The notes: a model not told the origin generated them from the sequence alone. DNA of 19,000 bases from an uncultured Alphaproteobacteria bacterium (GCA_929200455.1 CAKMZR010000009.1:1-19000), one strand, 5' to 3'; shown: positions 1 to 9,301, numbered from the stretch's first letter. Translations and numbers: made by a program.

Positions 1-1334
1 TTCCGCCAGTGCGACAAACGGTACACATCCCCCTTGTACACATCCTTCAATACCGAATAACCACCGCACATATCTCCATAAATTGTCGCATAACCCACCG
101 CCAACTCCGATTTGTTGCCCGTCGTCAGCACCATAAAACCTCGCGCATTGCTCTCTGCCATCAACAAAAGTCCCCGCACACGCGACTGCACATTCTCGCG
201 ACCAAAACCCACATCCTCGCCCTCACCCCACCCCATCACAGACTCCACCTCGCCCACTATACCCCCTATCTCCCTATCCTCATACGCCACGCCAAGCCTG
301 TCACACAACAATTCCGCCTCCTCCATACTCTCATCACTCGTGTAGCGTGAAGGCATCCGAAAACACTTCACGCGATCACAACCAAGAGCATCCACCGCCA
401 TCAATCCAGACAACGCAGAATCTATCCCTCCAGACATCCCCAACAAAACGCCTCTAAAGCCATTCTTCTCCACAAAGTCTCTCAACCCCAAAATACACGC
501 CCCATACATACCCTCCTCCTCACTCTCCAACAAACCCACCTTCGTCGTCATCGCACCACCAGGCACACCCCCCACCTCAAACTTGACGCTCTCGTAACCG
601 TCCTCCCCCTCCTCCCAGTACGACCAGCCGCACGCCTCCTCAAAATAGGGAAGCCTGCCTCCCACAACCCCTCCTCGGCACACCACAAACGAACCTCCAT
701 CAAACACCATCTCGTCCTGACCCCCCACCAAATTCACATACACACAGGGACAACCACTCCTCACCATACTCTCCAGCACAGCCTGAAGCCGTCTTGCATC
801 CTTACCACGCTCATAGGGCGACGCATTGCAACACACCACTATATCCGTACCCGTCTCTCCCAAAGCCTCCGACGACTCCACATGCCAACAGTCCTCACAC
901 ACCAACGCTCCCACCTTCACGCCTCCCACCATCATAGGACCTCGAACGCCTCCCTCCGCAAAATAACGCTTCTCGTCAAAAATATCATAATTCGGCAAAT
1001 ACTGCTTCCGCCAACTCGTCACCACCCGTCCCCCAGACAACAAGTATACCGAATTGTATATACCTCCCTCTCCCCGCTCCAATCCTCCCACCAACACACC
1101 CTTACCCTCATCCACACCACGCGACAACCTCTCCACACCCTCCTCCACACGACTCACAAAATCATCGTGGAATATCTTGTCCTCCAACATATAGCCACTC
1201 ACCGCCAGTTCAGGAAAACACAACACATCCATGCCACGTGACCAACCCTCCTCCATCAACCCCTCCATCTTCACCACATTACCCTCCACGTCTCCCACCA
1301 TCGCGTTCATCTGCAACAGCCCTAAACCAAACAC
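1..1334 (-). CDS. nadE: NAD+ synthetase, glutamine-hydrolysing (C-terminus beyond left edge)
   Basis: This gene makes NAD+ from deamido-NAD+, ATP and glutamine in the cytoplasm. About 444 residues are visible and the frame is open to base 1; roughly 100 C-terminal residues should lie outside. The N-terminal nitrilase-type glutaminase domain shows all three catalytic residues: Glu42 in CFPELAVSGY, Lys110 in SWRKQYLPNYD and Cys146 in VCEDCWH. The synthetase domain follows, with the ATP-pyrophosphatase P-loop SGGIDS at residues 301-306, then PSRYTSDES, LTTGNKSE and the GYATIYGDMCGGYSVLKDV block. I chose the GTG start at 1334 because it gives the usual family N-terminus (MFGLGLLQMNAMVGD) and is preceded by a GGAGGAGG ribosome site. 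The first ATG in frame (1310) would cut off the first beta strand. The start overlaps the end of the upstream methyltransferase by 13 bases, so the two are probably translationally coupled and share the promoter at 2001-2029. Confidence 0.93.
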   Translation of the reverse strand, partial: MFGLGLLQMNAMVGDVEGNVVKMEGLMEEGWSRGMDVLCFPELAVSGYMLEDKIFHDDFVSRVEEGVERLSRGVDEGKGVLVGGLERGEGGIYNSVYLLSGGRVVTSWRKQYLPNYDIFDEKRYFAEGGVRGPMMVGGVKVGALVCEDCWHVESSEALGETGTDIVVCCNASPYERGKDARRLQAVLESMVRSGCPCVYVNLVGGQDEMVFDGGSFVVCRGGVVGGRLPYFEEACGWSYWEEGEDGYESVKFEVGGVPGGAMTTKVGLLESEEEGMYGACILGLRDFVEKNGFRGVLLGMSGGIDSALSGLMAVDALGCDRVKCFRMPSRYTSDESMEEAELLCDRLGVAYEDREIGGIVGEVESVMGWGEGEDVGFGRENVQSRVRGLLLMAESNARGFMVLTTGNKSELAVGYATIYGDMCGGYSVLKDVYKGDVYRLSHWR

Positions 1335-1945
1335 TCCTCCTCCTCCCTCGATAACAAACTGTAATACCAAGTCGCCGCAGGATACACATTCAACCACGTA
1401 AAAGAACCCATCTTCACTTCCAACCCCTCCTCAAGACCACGATCCTTCTTCACCACTCGGTGCGCAAAATACGCCATCTGACTCATACTATCCGCTCCAA
1501 GTCCACCCTCCTCTCGAGAACCCAACATCGACTTTATCAACCTTATACGATCACCATCCTCAAAAAATGCCAACGGCAAACTCGATACCACCGCCTGAAC
1601 CTTATCAAACGGTACCTTCTCCCTCCAATCCTCCAAATCAAACGCTGACGCCTCCAATACCGTCAAACCAGGAAATCGTTCTCGACAATATCCCGCAAAC
1701 TCTCCCGATAACTCCACCGTGCATACACGATCCTTCGTAAAGCCACGCTCAAACAATGCCCGCGTTATCGCTCCCGTGCCAGCACCCAACTCCACAACTC
1801 CACCCTCCTTGCTCACATCCGTGTTCCCCACCATGTTCCTCGCCAACCACTTCCACGTCGGAATCTGCGTACCCGTCACCTTCGGACACCTCACAGAACG
1901 ACACACAAAAAAAGATAACTCTCCCAAAAACCCTCTGCTAGACAT
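1322..1945 (-). CDS. PmtA-like phospholipid N-methyltransferase (class I SAM-dependent)
   Basis: This 207-residue SAM-dependent methyltransferase has motif I at residues 50-61 (VVELGAGTGAIT) and an acidic strand-2 end at VCTVELS (74-80). VVSSLPLAFF (119-128) sits in the motif IV position in the form seen in bacterial phospholipid N-methyltransferases related to Rhodobacter PmtA. The C-terminal block FTWLNVYPAATWYYS (182-196) is also typical of that family. The length matches the family, at about 200 residues. By family it would methylate phosphatidylethanolamine towards phosphatidylcholine at the inner membrane. An rRNA adenine methyltransferase-like annotation is a common alternative for these proteins, but the length and the SLPL motif favour the lipid enzyme. 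The ATG at 1945 has AGGAG six bases upstream (1952-1956). It is the first gene of a pair with nadE and is driven by the promoter at 2001-2029. No functional link between the two enzymes is obvious. Confidence 0.75.
   Translation of the reverse strand: MSSRGFLGELSFFVCRSVRCPKVTGTQIPTWKWLARNMVGNTDVSKEGGVVELGAGTGAITRALFERGFTKDRVCTVELSGEFAGYCRERFPGLTVLEASAFDLEDWREKVPFDKVQAVVSSLPLAFFEDGDRIRLIKSMLGSREEGGLGADSMSQMAYFAHRVVKKDRGLEEGLEVKMGSFTWLNVYPAATWYYSLLSREEEECLV
1339..1346 (-). promoter_or_regulatory. Ribosome binding site of nadE
   Basis: On the minus strand this reads GGAGGAGG and ends 4-7 bases before the GTG codon at 1334. It lies inside the last codons of the upstream methyltransferase, where it encodes the run of glutamates near that protein's C-terminus. 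It supports the GTG start over the later ATG at 1310. Confidence 0.6.
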
Positions 1946-2000
1946 ATCTCACTCCTCGTCTTGCTTTCGCACGACTCTTCACTCACTATAAAAAATAAAA

Positions 2001-2029
2001 ATACTATTCACCTACCCTACCCGTGTCAA
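2001..2029 (-). promoter_or_regulatory. Sigma-70-type promoter for the methyltransferase-nadE pair
   Basis: On the minus strand the -35 box is TTGACA (2024-2029, perfect consensus), the spacer is 17 bases and the -10 box is TAGTAT (2001-2006). Transcription would begin near 1994, giving a leader of about 50 bases before the ATG at 1945. The -35 box ends only four bases before the ATG of the divergent gene at 2034. The divergent gene's own promoter must therefore lie within the same 88-base gap; I see no convincing box for it there. Confidence 0.8.
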
Positions 2030-2033
2030 GAAA

Positions 2034-2624
2034 ATGTCCGTAACCACCCTCAAAAATGAACTCAGAAAACATGCCCTACACGCCCGAAATAATGCACACG
2101 AAAAATTCTCCGATCTCGCCCCTCACATCATATCATCCGCATTCTTCGCCCACATCCTTCCACTCCTTCCCCCCGTCAACCAACTCGTCGTCGCAACCTA
2201 CTTCCCCATAAAATCAGAAATCAATCCCCTGCCTCTTGCCCACACCCTCCACCTCATGGGCGCAACCCTTGCTCTACCCGTCATCATCGCTCCAGAAAAA
2301 CCACTCAAATTCGCTCCCTACGCTCCAGGAGACACCCTCCAAAAAGGCCCCTTCAATACCCAACAGCCCCATACCCCAAAAGCAATCTCCCCAAACCTCA
2401 TCATCACACCCCTACTCGCATTCGATAACCTCGGATTCCGACTCGGTTACGGCGGCGGATTCTACGACAGAACCATCCCTCTACACCCCCAAGCCCTCTC
2501 CCTCGGAATCGCTTACGAACAACAACGCTCCCAGAAAAATCTACCCACACTCCCATCAGATATACCCCTCAACGCCGTCATCACAACAGAAAAAACCAAC
2601 CTCATCAACCCTCAAAAATCATAA
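2034..2624 (+). CDS. ygfA: 5-formyltetrahydrofolate cyclo-ligase
   Basis: This cytoplasmic enzyme converts 5-formyl-THF to 5,10-methenyl-THF with ATP and returns the storage folate to one-carbon metabolism. The protein is 196 residues, normal for the family. The signature lies at residues 128-146 (LAFDNLGFRLGYGGGFYDR) and contains the Gly/Tyr-rich substrate loop. The N-terminal basic stretch LKNELRKHALHAR and the central YFPIKSEINP are also family features. The C-terminal LPTLPSDIPLNAVITTE corresponds to the conserved HD-x-x-LD-x-x-x-TE region with Ser in place of the usual His. No Shine-Dalgarno sequence precedes the ATG (only AAGA). The ORF ends TAA at 2624, overlapping tail to tail by 13 bases with the giant lipoprotein gene. 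Codons are strongly C-ending and the protein is rich in Pro, Leu, Thr and His, as expected from the strand composition. Confidence 0.93.
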   Translation: MSVTTLKNELRKHALHARNNAHEKFSDLAPHIISSAFFAHILPLLPPVNQLVVATYFPIKSEINPLPLAHTLHLMGATLALPVIIAPEKPLKFAPYAPGDTLQKGPFNTQQPHTPKAISPNLIITPLLAFDNLGFRLGYGGGFYDRTIPLHPQALSLGIAYEQQRSQKNLPTLPSDIPLNAVITTEKTNLINPQKS

Positions 2625-5600
2625 TAACCTTCCGCTCCTCCCAATCCTAACAAACCTCCCGAACCATCATCCTCAGACTCAGAAGAAGGAGCAGGAAAAA
2701 GATACGTAAACGAATAACTACCGTCTCCAGGAGCAGAATACGGAAGTAGAGGATTGCCCGAAAGATCCTTTACCAGATGCTTATCCACAAAAGACCTCTC
2801 CAAAGCTATACCAAACGCAAATCCTTCCAGAGATTCCGAACCCACCGCTTCCTTCGCTTCCGCCTCAAACACACTCCAATCCGTAGTCAGTTTCAACTTG
2901 TTCCCTTCAATCTTCGCACTAAGCACAGATACACTCTTGAAAAATTGAACCTTCGCTGTAAATGCAAAAAAAGAACCTCCAACATCTCTCAACGCCGTAT
3001 GATCAAAAGTCACAGCAGAATCTAATTCCTCACTAAAATGAAGCGTAAACACATCTCCATCCGTCTCATCTCGAGTCAGATTTTGAATACCATCCACACC
3101 AGCATCTCCATCCACAAATGTAGGATTCGTCTTGTCCACAGTTATCGTCTTCGCCGTCGTTATCGCTCCAAGACCAGAATCTCCCCACACACTCGTCAAA
3201 GAAGAACTCCCAATCGTAAACTTCAACTCATCTCCATCAGAATATGAAACCGACTTATCAAGCTGTATCACCAACTTTCCTTCATACACACGCGCCGATT
3301 CCACCAAATTCGTCGAATCCGTTCCCTTCGTCACCACAATCTTGGCCGCCAATGCTGCATCCGTAAGACCAGACTCCTTCATCACGTCCCTCGCTTCCTT
3401 ACTACCACCAGCAATTAAAAGACTCTTAAACGTCACATCCAATGTCTTCCCGTCCGTAGACCAAAGCGCAGAATCATACTCAAGAACTCCGCTTTGACTC
3501 TCTCCATAAACAAAAAACTCTCCCTTTCCTCCCACGTACTCATTACCCGTATAATCTTCCAAAACTCCACTCGCCGCAGAAAAATCATACTTCACATAAC
3601 CACCAGCTTGCAAAATACCAGAACTCAAAACCAAATCGCCATCAGCATCCACACTCGCCGTCACAGTCCTCTCTACTCCACTTGCCGTCAACACCTTAAA
3701 CTTATCCTTCAAGTCCGCTCCCTTCACCAGACGAAGCTTTGCAGAAAACTTAATCTCATACATCGAACCAGACAACAAACGTCCCTCCACTATCTTCGGT
3801 GCACGCAAGTCCACTGAAACCTCACTCGTCGTAAGCGACGACGTAATATCATTTCCACTCTTATCCGATATAGCCCCAGATTCCAAAACCACATAGTATA
3901 CCGTTGCCTCCGTCGACAAGTCAGAACCCAATAACGTCACCCTATCCCCTTCCGCCTTCACTATGTAGTTCCGAAGATCCACCTCCACCTTCTCGCCACT
4001 TCTCGACAACTTCATCAGCTTAATCTTACTCGCATCGTCCAGAACCACATCCTCCCCAAAATGGACAGACAACTTGTCCAACGCCTTGTCATACGTCAAC
4101 GATTGAACCCCTGCAAAATTATTATCGCCGTCAGACAATGCCGGGGCCGCCGTGTCCACCGTAATCACAAGTCCTGCAGATGTCTTCAAACCCGATCCCG
4201 AACCCGTTTGTGCCGTCACCGTATGTTCTCCGTCAGCAAGAGCAGAAGAAAGCGTAAACTCAACCGTCGTACCCGTCGCCACAACACTCCCCACACTATT
4301 GCCTCCCACCAATATGCTCACCGTATCTCCGCTCGATACTCCACTCACCGTAAAGGTCGGGGTAGAATCATCCGTCATCGAACCCCCACTCTTCAAAACA
4401 ATCCCCGGAAGACCACCCGGCGGAATCGTCGCTCCCGTGTCCACAGAAATTATAAGACCCGCAGAAAATATCTCATTGCCCACCTTATCCGTCGCCTTCG
4501 CTATAATCTCATACGTCTCTCCATCCGTAAGACCCGTCTCCAATGTACGATCACTAGATGTACCCGTTGCCACAAAAGAATCTATCTCCACAAGACCACC
4601 AGAACTTTTTCGGTACAGCTTCACCGTCGAACCCACTTCAAGATTGCTCAACGTAAAGACCGCTTTCTCTGCTGCCGTCACGCCACCACCCGTCTTCAAG
4701 GACACCACAGGAACTAAAGGCGGCGTCGTGTCTATCGTAATCGTCAATGTCTTCGATGACGTGTTGCCAAACGTATCTTCAACCGTCACCTCCACTTCAT
4801 GTGAACCTTCACTCAAAATTCCCGTCTTCCACTCCGATGACGTCGTCTCAATACGACCCGCCCTCGTATTCGGAACATGAAAAGAATGTACAACAACATC
4901 ATCAATGGATACCCTCACAGTCACCCCCGTCTGACCATGCGAAAACTCACGCTCAAGATTGCCCAAAAGCAACGTCGGCGTCGTGTTGTCCGTAAGCGTA
5001 CCGTCATCTCCCTTGCCGTCCTTCAATGCCACACTCGGCGTGAGCGGATCTCGAGTATCAATAAAAATTGCAGGACCCGCAGTGCCGCCTCCAAACGCAT
5101 TCCCAGCCTCATCCATCACCACGCCACTACGAATATTTACACGAAAACTGCCACTCAGATTCCTCGGAAGATCCGTCAACTTTATCGTCGTACCACTCAC
5201 AGAAATCGTATAACCAGACGTAGGAACCGCTCCCGTCAAATAAAAATTACCTACCGTCAACGCCTCAGGTGCTACTGACAAACGCTCACTAAAATATAGC
5301 GTAAGCTCGCCCGTTGACATATCATAAAGCAAAAACTTCTTATCATTCGGAGAAAATGGCGTGCCATCAATCATAAACGGGGCCGTGTTATCCACAGACA
5401 CAGACTGTGACGACAACGACGACTCATTACCCGCCGCATCCGTCGCCTTCACCTCAATCTTATGCAATCCGGAACTCAACGCATTCGGTGCCGTCCATTC
5501 CTCATTCGCTTTGCTCGCCACAAAAGAAGTAACAAACGTACCATCCACAAAAATACTCACCGTCGAACCCACCTCAAGACCACTCAAACTCAAAGTCGGC

Positions 5601-8600
5601 GTCACATCATTCGTAAGCGTGCCGTCTCCCTTCCCATCCTTCAATGAAACCCCAGGAAGGGACGGGGCCGTCATGTCCACGTTCAAAGACAACACATCCG
5701 AAGACGCACTCTCATTGCCCGCCGCATCCGTCGCCTTCACCACAATAGAATGACTTCTCTCATCAAGACTATGCACCACCGTCCAATCTTCCGTCGCTTG
5801 CGTCACCTTAAAAGAATGAACCTCCGTACCATCAATCAAAATACTCACCGTCGAGCCAATCTCAAGATTACTCAAACTCAAAGTCGGCGTCGCATCCCGT
5901 GTCGACACACCTCCAGACTTCAAAACAATCACCGGCTTCGGCGGGGCTGTCGTATCCAATGACAAGCTTTCCGTCAAAGCCTCAAGAAGATTAGCACTCT
6001 CACTCGTGTCCTTCACCGCTCCCGCTTTCAACGCAACCTCGTAAGTACCATCCGAAACCGCTTCCGTAAAGCGAACAAGTACCTTCCTCCCCGTCACACT
6101 AGGCGTTCCAGAAATCGTAAGAACTCTGTCAGGCGTGCCCTTCTTCGTCACAACTATAGAATTCGCTACCGTGCCTAACGCAACATCCTCACTAAAAGTC
6201 AACTCAAGAACAAACTTCGACGCATCATTCGGATCCTTCACAAAAGCATGGCCCTCAAGAGTAGGACGCACATTGTCAAGAGACGTGCTCGTCTGTTGCT
6301 GCGTGTTCGCATTCCCAAAAGAATCCTCTAACGCTCCCGCCAATATCCTCACATTATATGAAGTCCCCGCTACCAAAGAACCCAACGCTATCTCTATACT
6401 CTTCCCTCCACTGCCAAGAGTCACACTCGCAGGAACAGAAAGCTTAGTACCAGATGTATCAAAAATCTCAAACTTCGTCTTGTCCGGGGCCACAGGCAAT
6501 ACCACCGTCTCATCAAACGTCAACGTAAGTACCTGCGTACCACTCTTCGTAACCGCACTCACCGCACTCGTCGTCGTAAGAGACGGACCTACCGTGTCAT
6601 ACGTCTTCTCAGAACTCTCCAACTTCGCATCACCAGAACCTCCAAGATTATCATTCGCATCCACCACGTCAACCGCATTCACAGATACCTTGTAATGGGC
6701 TCCCTGTTCCAAACTCTCTCCCAAGGTCAATACCACCTTCGAGCGATCCTCATTCGACGCTCCTTGATTCAAAAATGATACACCCGTCACCCTCGGGGCC
6801 GTGCCATCTCCACCACGCTCTGCAAGTGTCACATCTCCCGTCGTAAATAACGACTTCAAATCTTCACTAAAACTCAAAACCAACGTCGTCTCACTCGAAA
6901 AATCAAAATCATCAAACGTCGGGGCCACCGTGTCATACACCTTCTCAGGACGCGTCAACTTATCCGCTCCACTACCCGCCGCATTGTCATACTTATCCTT
7001 AACATCCGCAGCATCCACAGATACCGTATAACCCGCTCCCTGCTCCAAACTCCCACCCAAAGTCAATACCACCTTCGTGCGATCCTCATTCGACGTCCCT
7101 TGATTCAAAAATGATACACCCGTCACACTCGGGGCCGTGCTATCTCCACCACGCTCTGCAAGTGTCACATCTCCCGTGCCAAACAACGACTTCAATTCCT
7201 CACTAAAACTCAAAACCATCGTCGTCGCACTCGAAAAAGAAAAATCATCAAAGCTCGGGGCCACCGTGTCATACGTCAAACTCTTCGTCCATACACCACT
7301 CGCAGATCCCTCGTTCCCATTCCCGTCCTTCACCGCTTCCCGACCCAATATAACATCATACGTCCCGTCTTCAGGCTCTCTGTTCAAAGTCAACACCACC
7401 TTCGTGCGATCTTCATTCGCCAAACCCTGATTCACAAATGACACGTCCGTCACACTCGGAACTCCACCACCACCCTGCCTCGTCAGCGATACAGAACTCA
7501 ATCCAAATATCGAACCCAAATCCTCACTAAAGGTCAACTCAACCTTCGTACTGCTCAAAAACCTAAGACTATCAAACGTCGGAGCCACCGTGTCCACCTT
7601 GTCCGTCTCCGTCTCAAGCCAAGTATCCACACTTCCCGCAAAGTTAGAACCTCGATCCACTACCTTGTCCGATTTCACGCGCAACTTGTAAAATGAACCC
7701 TCATCTATCGCTTCTTGCAATACCAAACGGACAGTCTTACGATCCTCAACCCCATCCCTTACAACCCAACTCACACTCGTAATAGTCACAGAGACCTTCG
7801 CCACATTATTTGCAGAACTTCCCTTCAAAACCTCAAAATCTCCCGCCGTCAACTCAGTCAGCAATTCCTCACTAAACAAAATCTCAAATGCCTTGCCCGC
7901 CTTATCCACCTTCAGAGCCGCTATCTCTCCTTCACTGTCTTTGCCCAATGTAGGAAGCGTCACATCATACACATGCTCCGCCGTAAGACTCCCGGCCGCA
8001 TTCCCCTTTGCATCCACCACTCCCGTCAAAGTCACAGAATAAACTCCCTCAACCAAAACATCATTCGCCGTGATCACTATCTTCGTCTTGTCATTTCCCG
8101 ATCCGTACGCAAGCGTCGCACTCACCCCCAACGCCTGACCATCCTTCAATACAACCGCACTCACACCACCAAGAGAACCCAATGCCTCGTCAAAAGACAC
8201 GATCAATTCCTTCAATTGACCGTCCACACGACCCAAAACCAAAGAATTACTCGCCAACTCAGGCGCCTTCGTGTCCAAACCATTCACACTAAACTCCGTC
8301 GTCAAAGAACCAGACTGATTCCCTTTCAAATCCGTCAATCCTCCCGTAATCTCAACCTTCAATACATAGTCAGAACCACGCGACAACGCATTCTTCAACG
8401 TCAACTCAAGAAAATATCCACTCTCACTCGAACCCACCAAATTCACACTTTCCACCTCCAAAACCGTATCCCCACGCGTCACCCTCACGTCTCCCACTTC
8501 AGGTACACTATCCAAACTCTCGCTCAAAGATAGTCTCAGCGTATCCTTCTTGCTCTCTCCTATACCCGCCTCGCCCGTACTGTGACCAGACGACACAAAG

Positions 8601-9064
8601 GCAGGCGGCTTCGTGTCTATCCTCAACGACGGCGTCGCACTGTTAATGCCATTGTCAGAAAATGTAAACGCTCCCTCATCAAACGAAAGCGACAAATCAT
8701 CATCCTCAGGAAACTCTCCAAACAAAAATTTTACTCCCCCGTCAGACGTCAATTCATAACTCAACGGCTTCTTACCCCCAAAATTAACCTTATCCAAGTC
8801 AACCTTCGTCACTCCCTTCACAAACTTCAACGTAATCGCCTTATCCGCCTTGCTCACACTCGGATTCGCATTCTGAGCCAATGAAACCTCAACCGGATCA
8901 GGAGTCACACCACCACCGCCTCCTCCGCTACCACCTCCACTGCTCCCTCCACCACACGCAACCAACATCAATCCCAATGCAGAAAGGGAAACTCCAGAAC
9001 GTACACGACCCAAACTCCTGGTTCCCACAACTCCCAAATGACCAAATTCTCTCAAAATCCTCAT
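2612..9064 (-). CDS. Giant Ig-like repeat surface lipoprotein (adhesin-like)
   Basis: The protein has 2150 residues. The N-terminus has basic residues, a hydrophobic stretch and the lipobox LVAC (Cys37), followed by a Gly/Ser linker at 38-52; it should be exported by Sec and lipidated. The rest is tandem beta-sandwich units of about 90-115 residues, each starting at a D-T-x-x-P-like linker. Linkers are near residues 150, 263, 366, 490, 599, 711, 823, 930, 1037, 1130, 1225, 1336, 1445, 1542, 1637, 1752 and 1977. Units before about 1037 carry LTFSE/LSFSEEL strands (SwmB or Big-type Ig-like). Most from 1037 to 1637 carry TPTLSLSNLEVGSTVSILIDG and KATDAAGNESS (bacterial Ig-like, Big_13 type); the rest return to the first type. 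The C-terminus is acidic and Gly-rich. There is no RTX repeat, LPXTG or autotransporter barrel. I start at the ATG 9064, not the in-frame TTG at 9082, because AGGAG lies six bases before the ATG. An adhesive role is inference from architecture. Confidence 0.85.
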   Translation of the reverse strand: MRILREFGHLGVVGTRSLGRVRSGVSLSALGLMLVACGGGSSGGGSGGGGGGVTPDPVEVSLAQNANPSVSKADKAITLKFVKGVTKVDLDKVNFGGKKPLSYELTSDGGVKFLFGEFPEDDDLSLSFDEGAFTFSDNGINSATPSLRIDTKPPAFVSSGHSTGEAGIGESKKDTLRLSLSESLDSVPEVGDVRVTRGDTVLEVESVNLVGSSESGYFLELTLKNALSRGSDYVLKVEITGGLTDLKGNQSGSLTTEFSVNGLDTKAPELASNSLVLGRVDGQLKELIVSFDEALGSLGGVSAVVLKDGQALGVSATLAYGSGNDKTKIVITANDVLVEGVYSVTLTGVVDAKGNAAGSLTAEHVYDVTLPTLGKDSEGEIAALKVDKAGKAFEILFSEELLTELTAGDFEVLKGSSANNVAKVSVTITSVSWVVRDGVEDRKTVRLVLQEAIDEGSFYKLRVKSDKVVDRGSNFAGSVDTWLETETDKVDTVAPTFDSLRFLSSTKVELTFSEDLGSIFGLSSVSLTRQGGGGVPSVTDVSFVNQGLANEDRTKVVLTLNREPEDGTYDVILGREAVKDGNGNEGSASGVWTKSLTYDTVAPSFDDFSFSSATTMVLSFSEELKSLFGTGDVTLAERGGDSTAPSVTGVSFLNQGTSNEDRTKVVLTLGGSLEQGAGYTVSVDAADVKDKYDNAAGSGADKLTRPEKVYDTVAPTFDDFDFSSETTLVLSFSEDLKSLFTTGDVTLAERGGDGTAPRVTGVSFLNQGASNEDRSKVVLTLGESLEQGAHYKVSVNAVDVVDANDNLGGSGDAKLESSEKTYDTVGPSLTTTSAVSAVTKSGTQVLTLTFDETVVLPVAPDKTKFEIFDTSGTKLSVPASVTLGSGGKSIEIALGSLVAGTSYNVRILAGALEDSFGNANTQQQTSTSLDNVRPTLEGHAFVKDPNDASKFVLELTFSEDVALGTVANSIVVTKKGTPDRVLTISGTPSVTGRKVLVRFTEAVSDGTYEVALKAGAVKDTSESANLLEALTESLSLDTTAPPKPVIVLKSGGVSTRDATPTLSLSNLEIGSTVSILIDGTEVHSFKVTQATEDWTVVHSLDERSHSIVVKATDAAGNESASSDVLSLNVDMTAPSLPGVSLKDGKGDGTLTNDVTPTLSLSGLEVGSTVSIFVDGTFVTSFVASKANEEWTAPNALSSGLHKIEVKATDAAGNESSLSSQSVSVDNTAPFMIDGTPFSPNDKKFLLYDMSTGELTLYFSERLSVAPEALTVGNFYLTGAVPTSGYTISVSGTTIKLTDLPRNLSGSFRVNIRSGVVMDEAGNAFGGGTAGPAIFIDTRDPLTPSVALKDGKGDDGTLTDNTTPTLLLGNLEREFSHGQTGVTVRVSIDDVVVHSFHVPNTRAGRIETTSSEWKTGILSEGSHEVEVTVEDTFGNTSSKTLTITIDTTPPLVPVVSLKTGGGVTAAEKAVFTLSNLEVGSTVKLYRKSSGGLVEIDSFVATGTSSDRTLETGLTDGETYEIIAKATDKVGNEIFSAGLIISVDTGATIPPGGLPGIVLKSGGSMTDDSTPTFTVSGVSSGDTVSILVGGNSVGSVVATGTTVEFTLSSALADGEHTVTAQTGSGSGLKTSAGLVITVDTAAPALSDGDNNFAGVQSLTYDKALDKLSVHFGEDVVLDDASKIKLMKLSRSGEKVEVDLRNYIVKAEGDRVTLLGSDLSTEATVYYVVLESGAISDKSGNDITSSLTTSEVSVDLRAPKIVEGRLLSGSMYEIKFSAKLRLVKGADLKDKFKVLTASGVERTVTASVDADGDLVLSSGILQAGGYVKYDFSAASGVLEDYTGNEYVGGKGEFFVYGESQSGVLEYDSALWSTDGKTLDVTFKSLLIAGGSKEARDVMKESGLTDAALAAKIVVTKGTDSTNLVESARVYEGKLVIQLDKSVSYSDGDELKFTIGSSSLTSVWGDSGLGAITTAKTITVDKTNPTFVDGDAGVDGIQNLTRDETDGDVFTLHFSEELDSAVTFDHTALRDVGGSFFAFTAKVQFFKSVSVLSAKIEGNKLKLTTDWSVFEAEAKEAVGSESLEGFAFGIALERSFVDKHLVKDLSGNPLLPYSAPGDGSYSFTYLFPAPSSESEDDGSGGLLGLGGAEGYYDF
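6720..6937 (-). repeat. Duplicated Ig-like unit, copy A (pairs with 7056-7273)
   Basis: This is one of two direct copies in the giant lipoprotein gene, exactly 336 bases (112 codons) apart. By hand count about 18 of 218 positions differ, roughly 92% identity, including an exact block of about 36 bases. The other units are clearly more diverged, so this looks like a recent unit duplication or a gene conversion tract. Confidence 0.85.
7056..7273 (-). repeat. Duplicated Ig-like unit, copy B (pairs with 6720-6937)
   Basis: This is the second copy of the 336-base-period unit. A third, weaker copy begins near 7386, about 327 bases (109 codons) further. It matches well only in its first part, so the row of three shows graded divergence. 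Confidence 0.85.
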
Positions 9065-9070
9065 GCTCTT

Positions 9071-9075
9071 CTCCT
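9071..9075 (-). promoter_or_regulatory. Ribosome binding site fixing the start of the giant lipoprotein
   Basis: The minus strand reads AGGAG, six bases before the ATG at 9064. An in-frame TTG at 9082 would place this sequence inside the gene and add six residues before the basic N-terminal part of the signal peptide. The ATG is therefore the better start. Confidence 0.65.
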
Positions 9076-9301
9076 GCTCCAAAAAACATTAAATACCTCA
9101 AAATCAAGGTACAAAAAGACGGAAATTTCATCCCGTTCTCAACTGTGCAAATTCCAACACAATACAAAATCCAACCCCAATTATCACCCCGAAAAATGTA
9201 TGACGGATTGTAGGCCCCCCATATTCTTAAAACAACCAAAAACATCTCAATTCTTGTTTTTCATCCTAACGAAACCGTGATACACTCCCTCAGACTCGGT
9301 G

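Noticed and set aside
4950..5900. Short recurring blocks that might suggest a CRISPR or satellite array
   Set aside because: They are in frame with Ig-like units of 93-112 codons, vary by codon substitution and have no unique spacers, so they are protein repeats.
7715..8533. A 272-codon + strand open frame, and a similar one at 4061-4717
   Set aside because: Arg/His/Thr-rich nonsense-like translations lying antisense to the Ig-repeat lipoprotein, which is well supported.
8928..9245. A minus-strand 105-codon frame spanning the lipoprotein start
   Set aside because: It overlaps the signal peptide region in another frame. The translation has no recognisable domain, and the frame is explained by the Gly-rich linker of the real gene.
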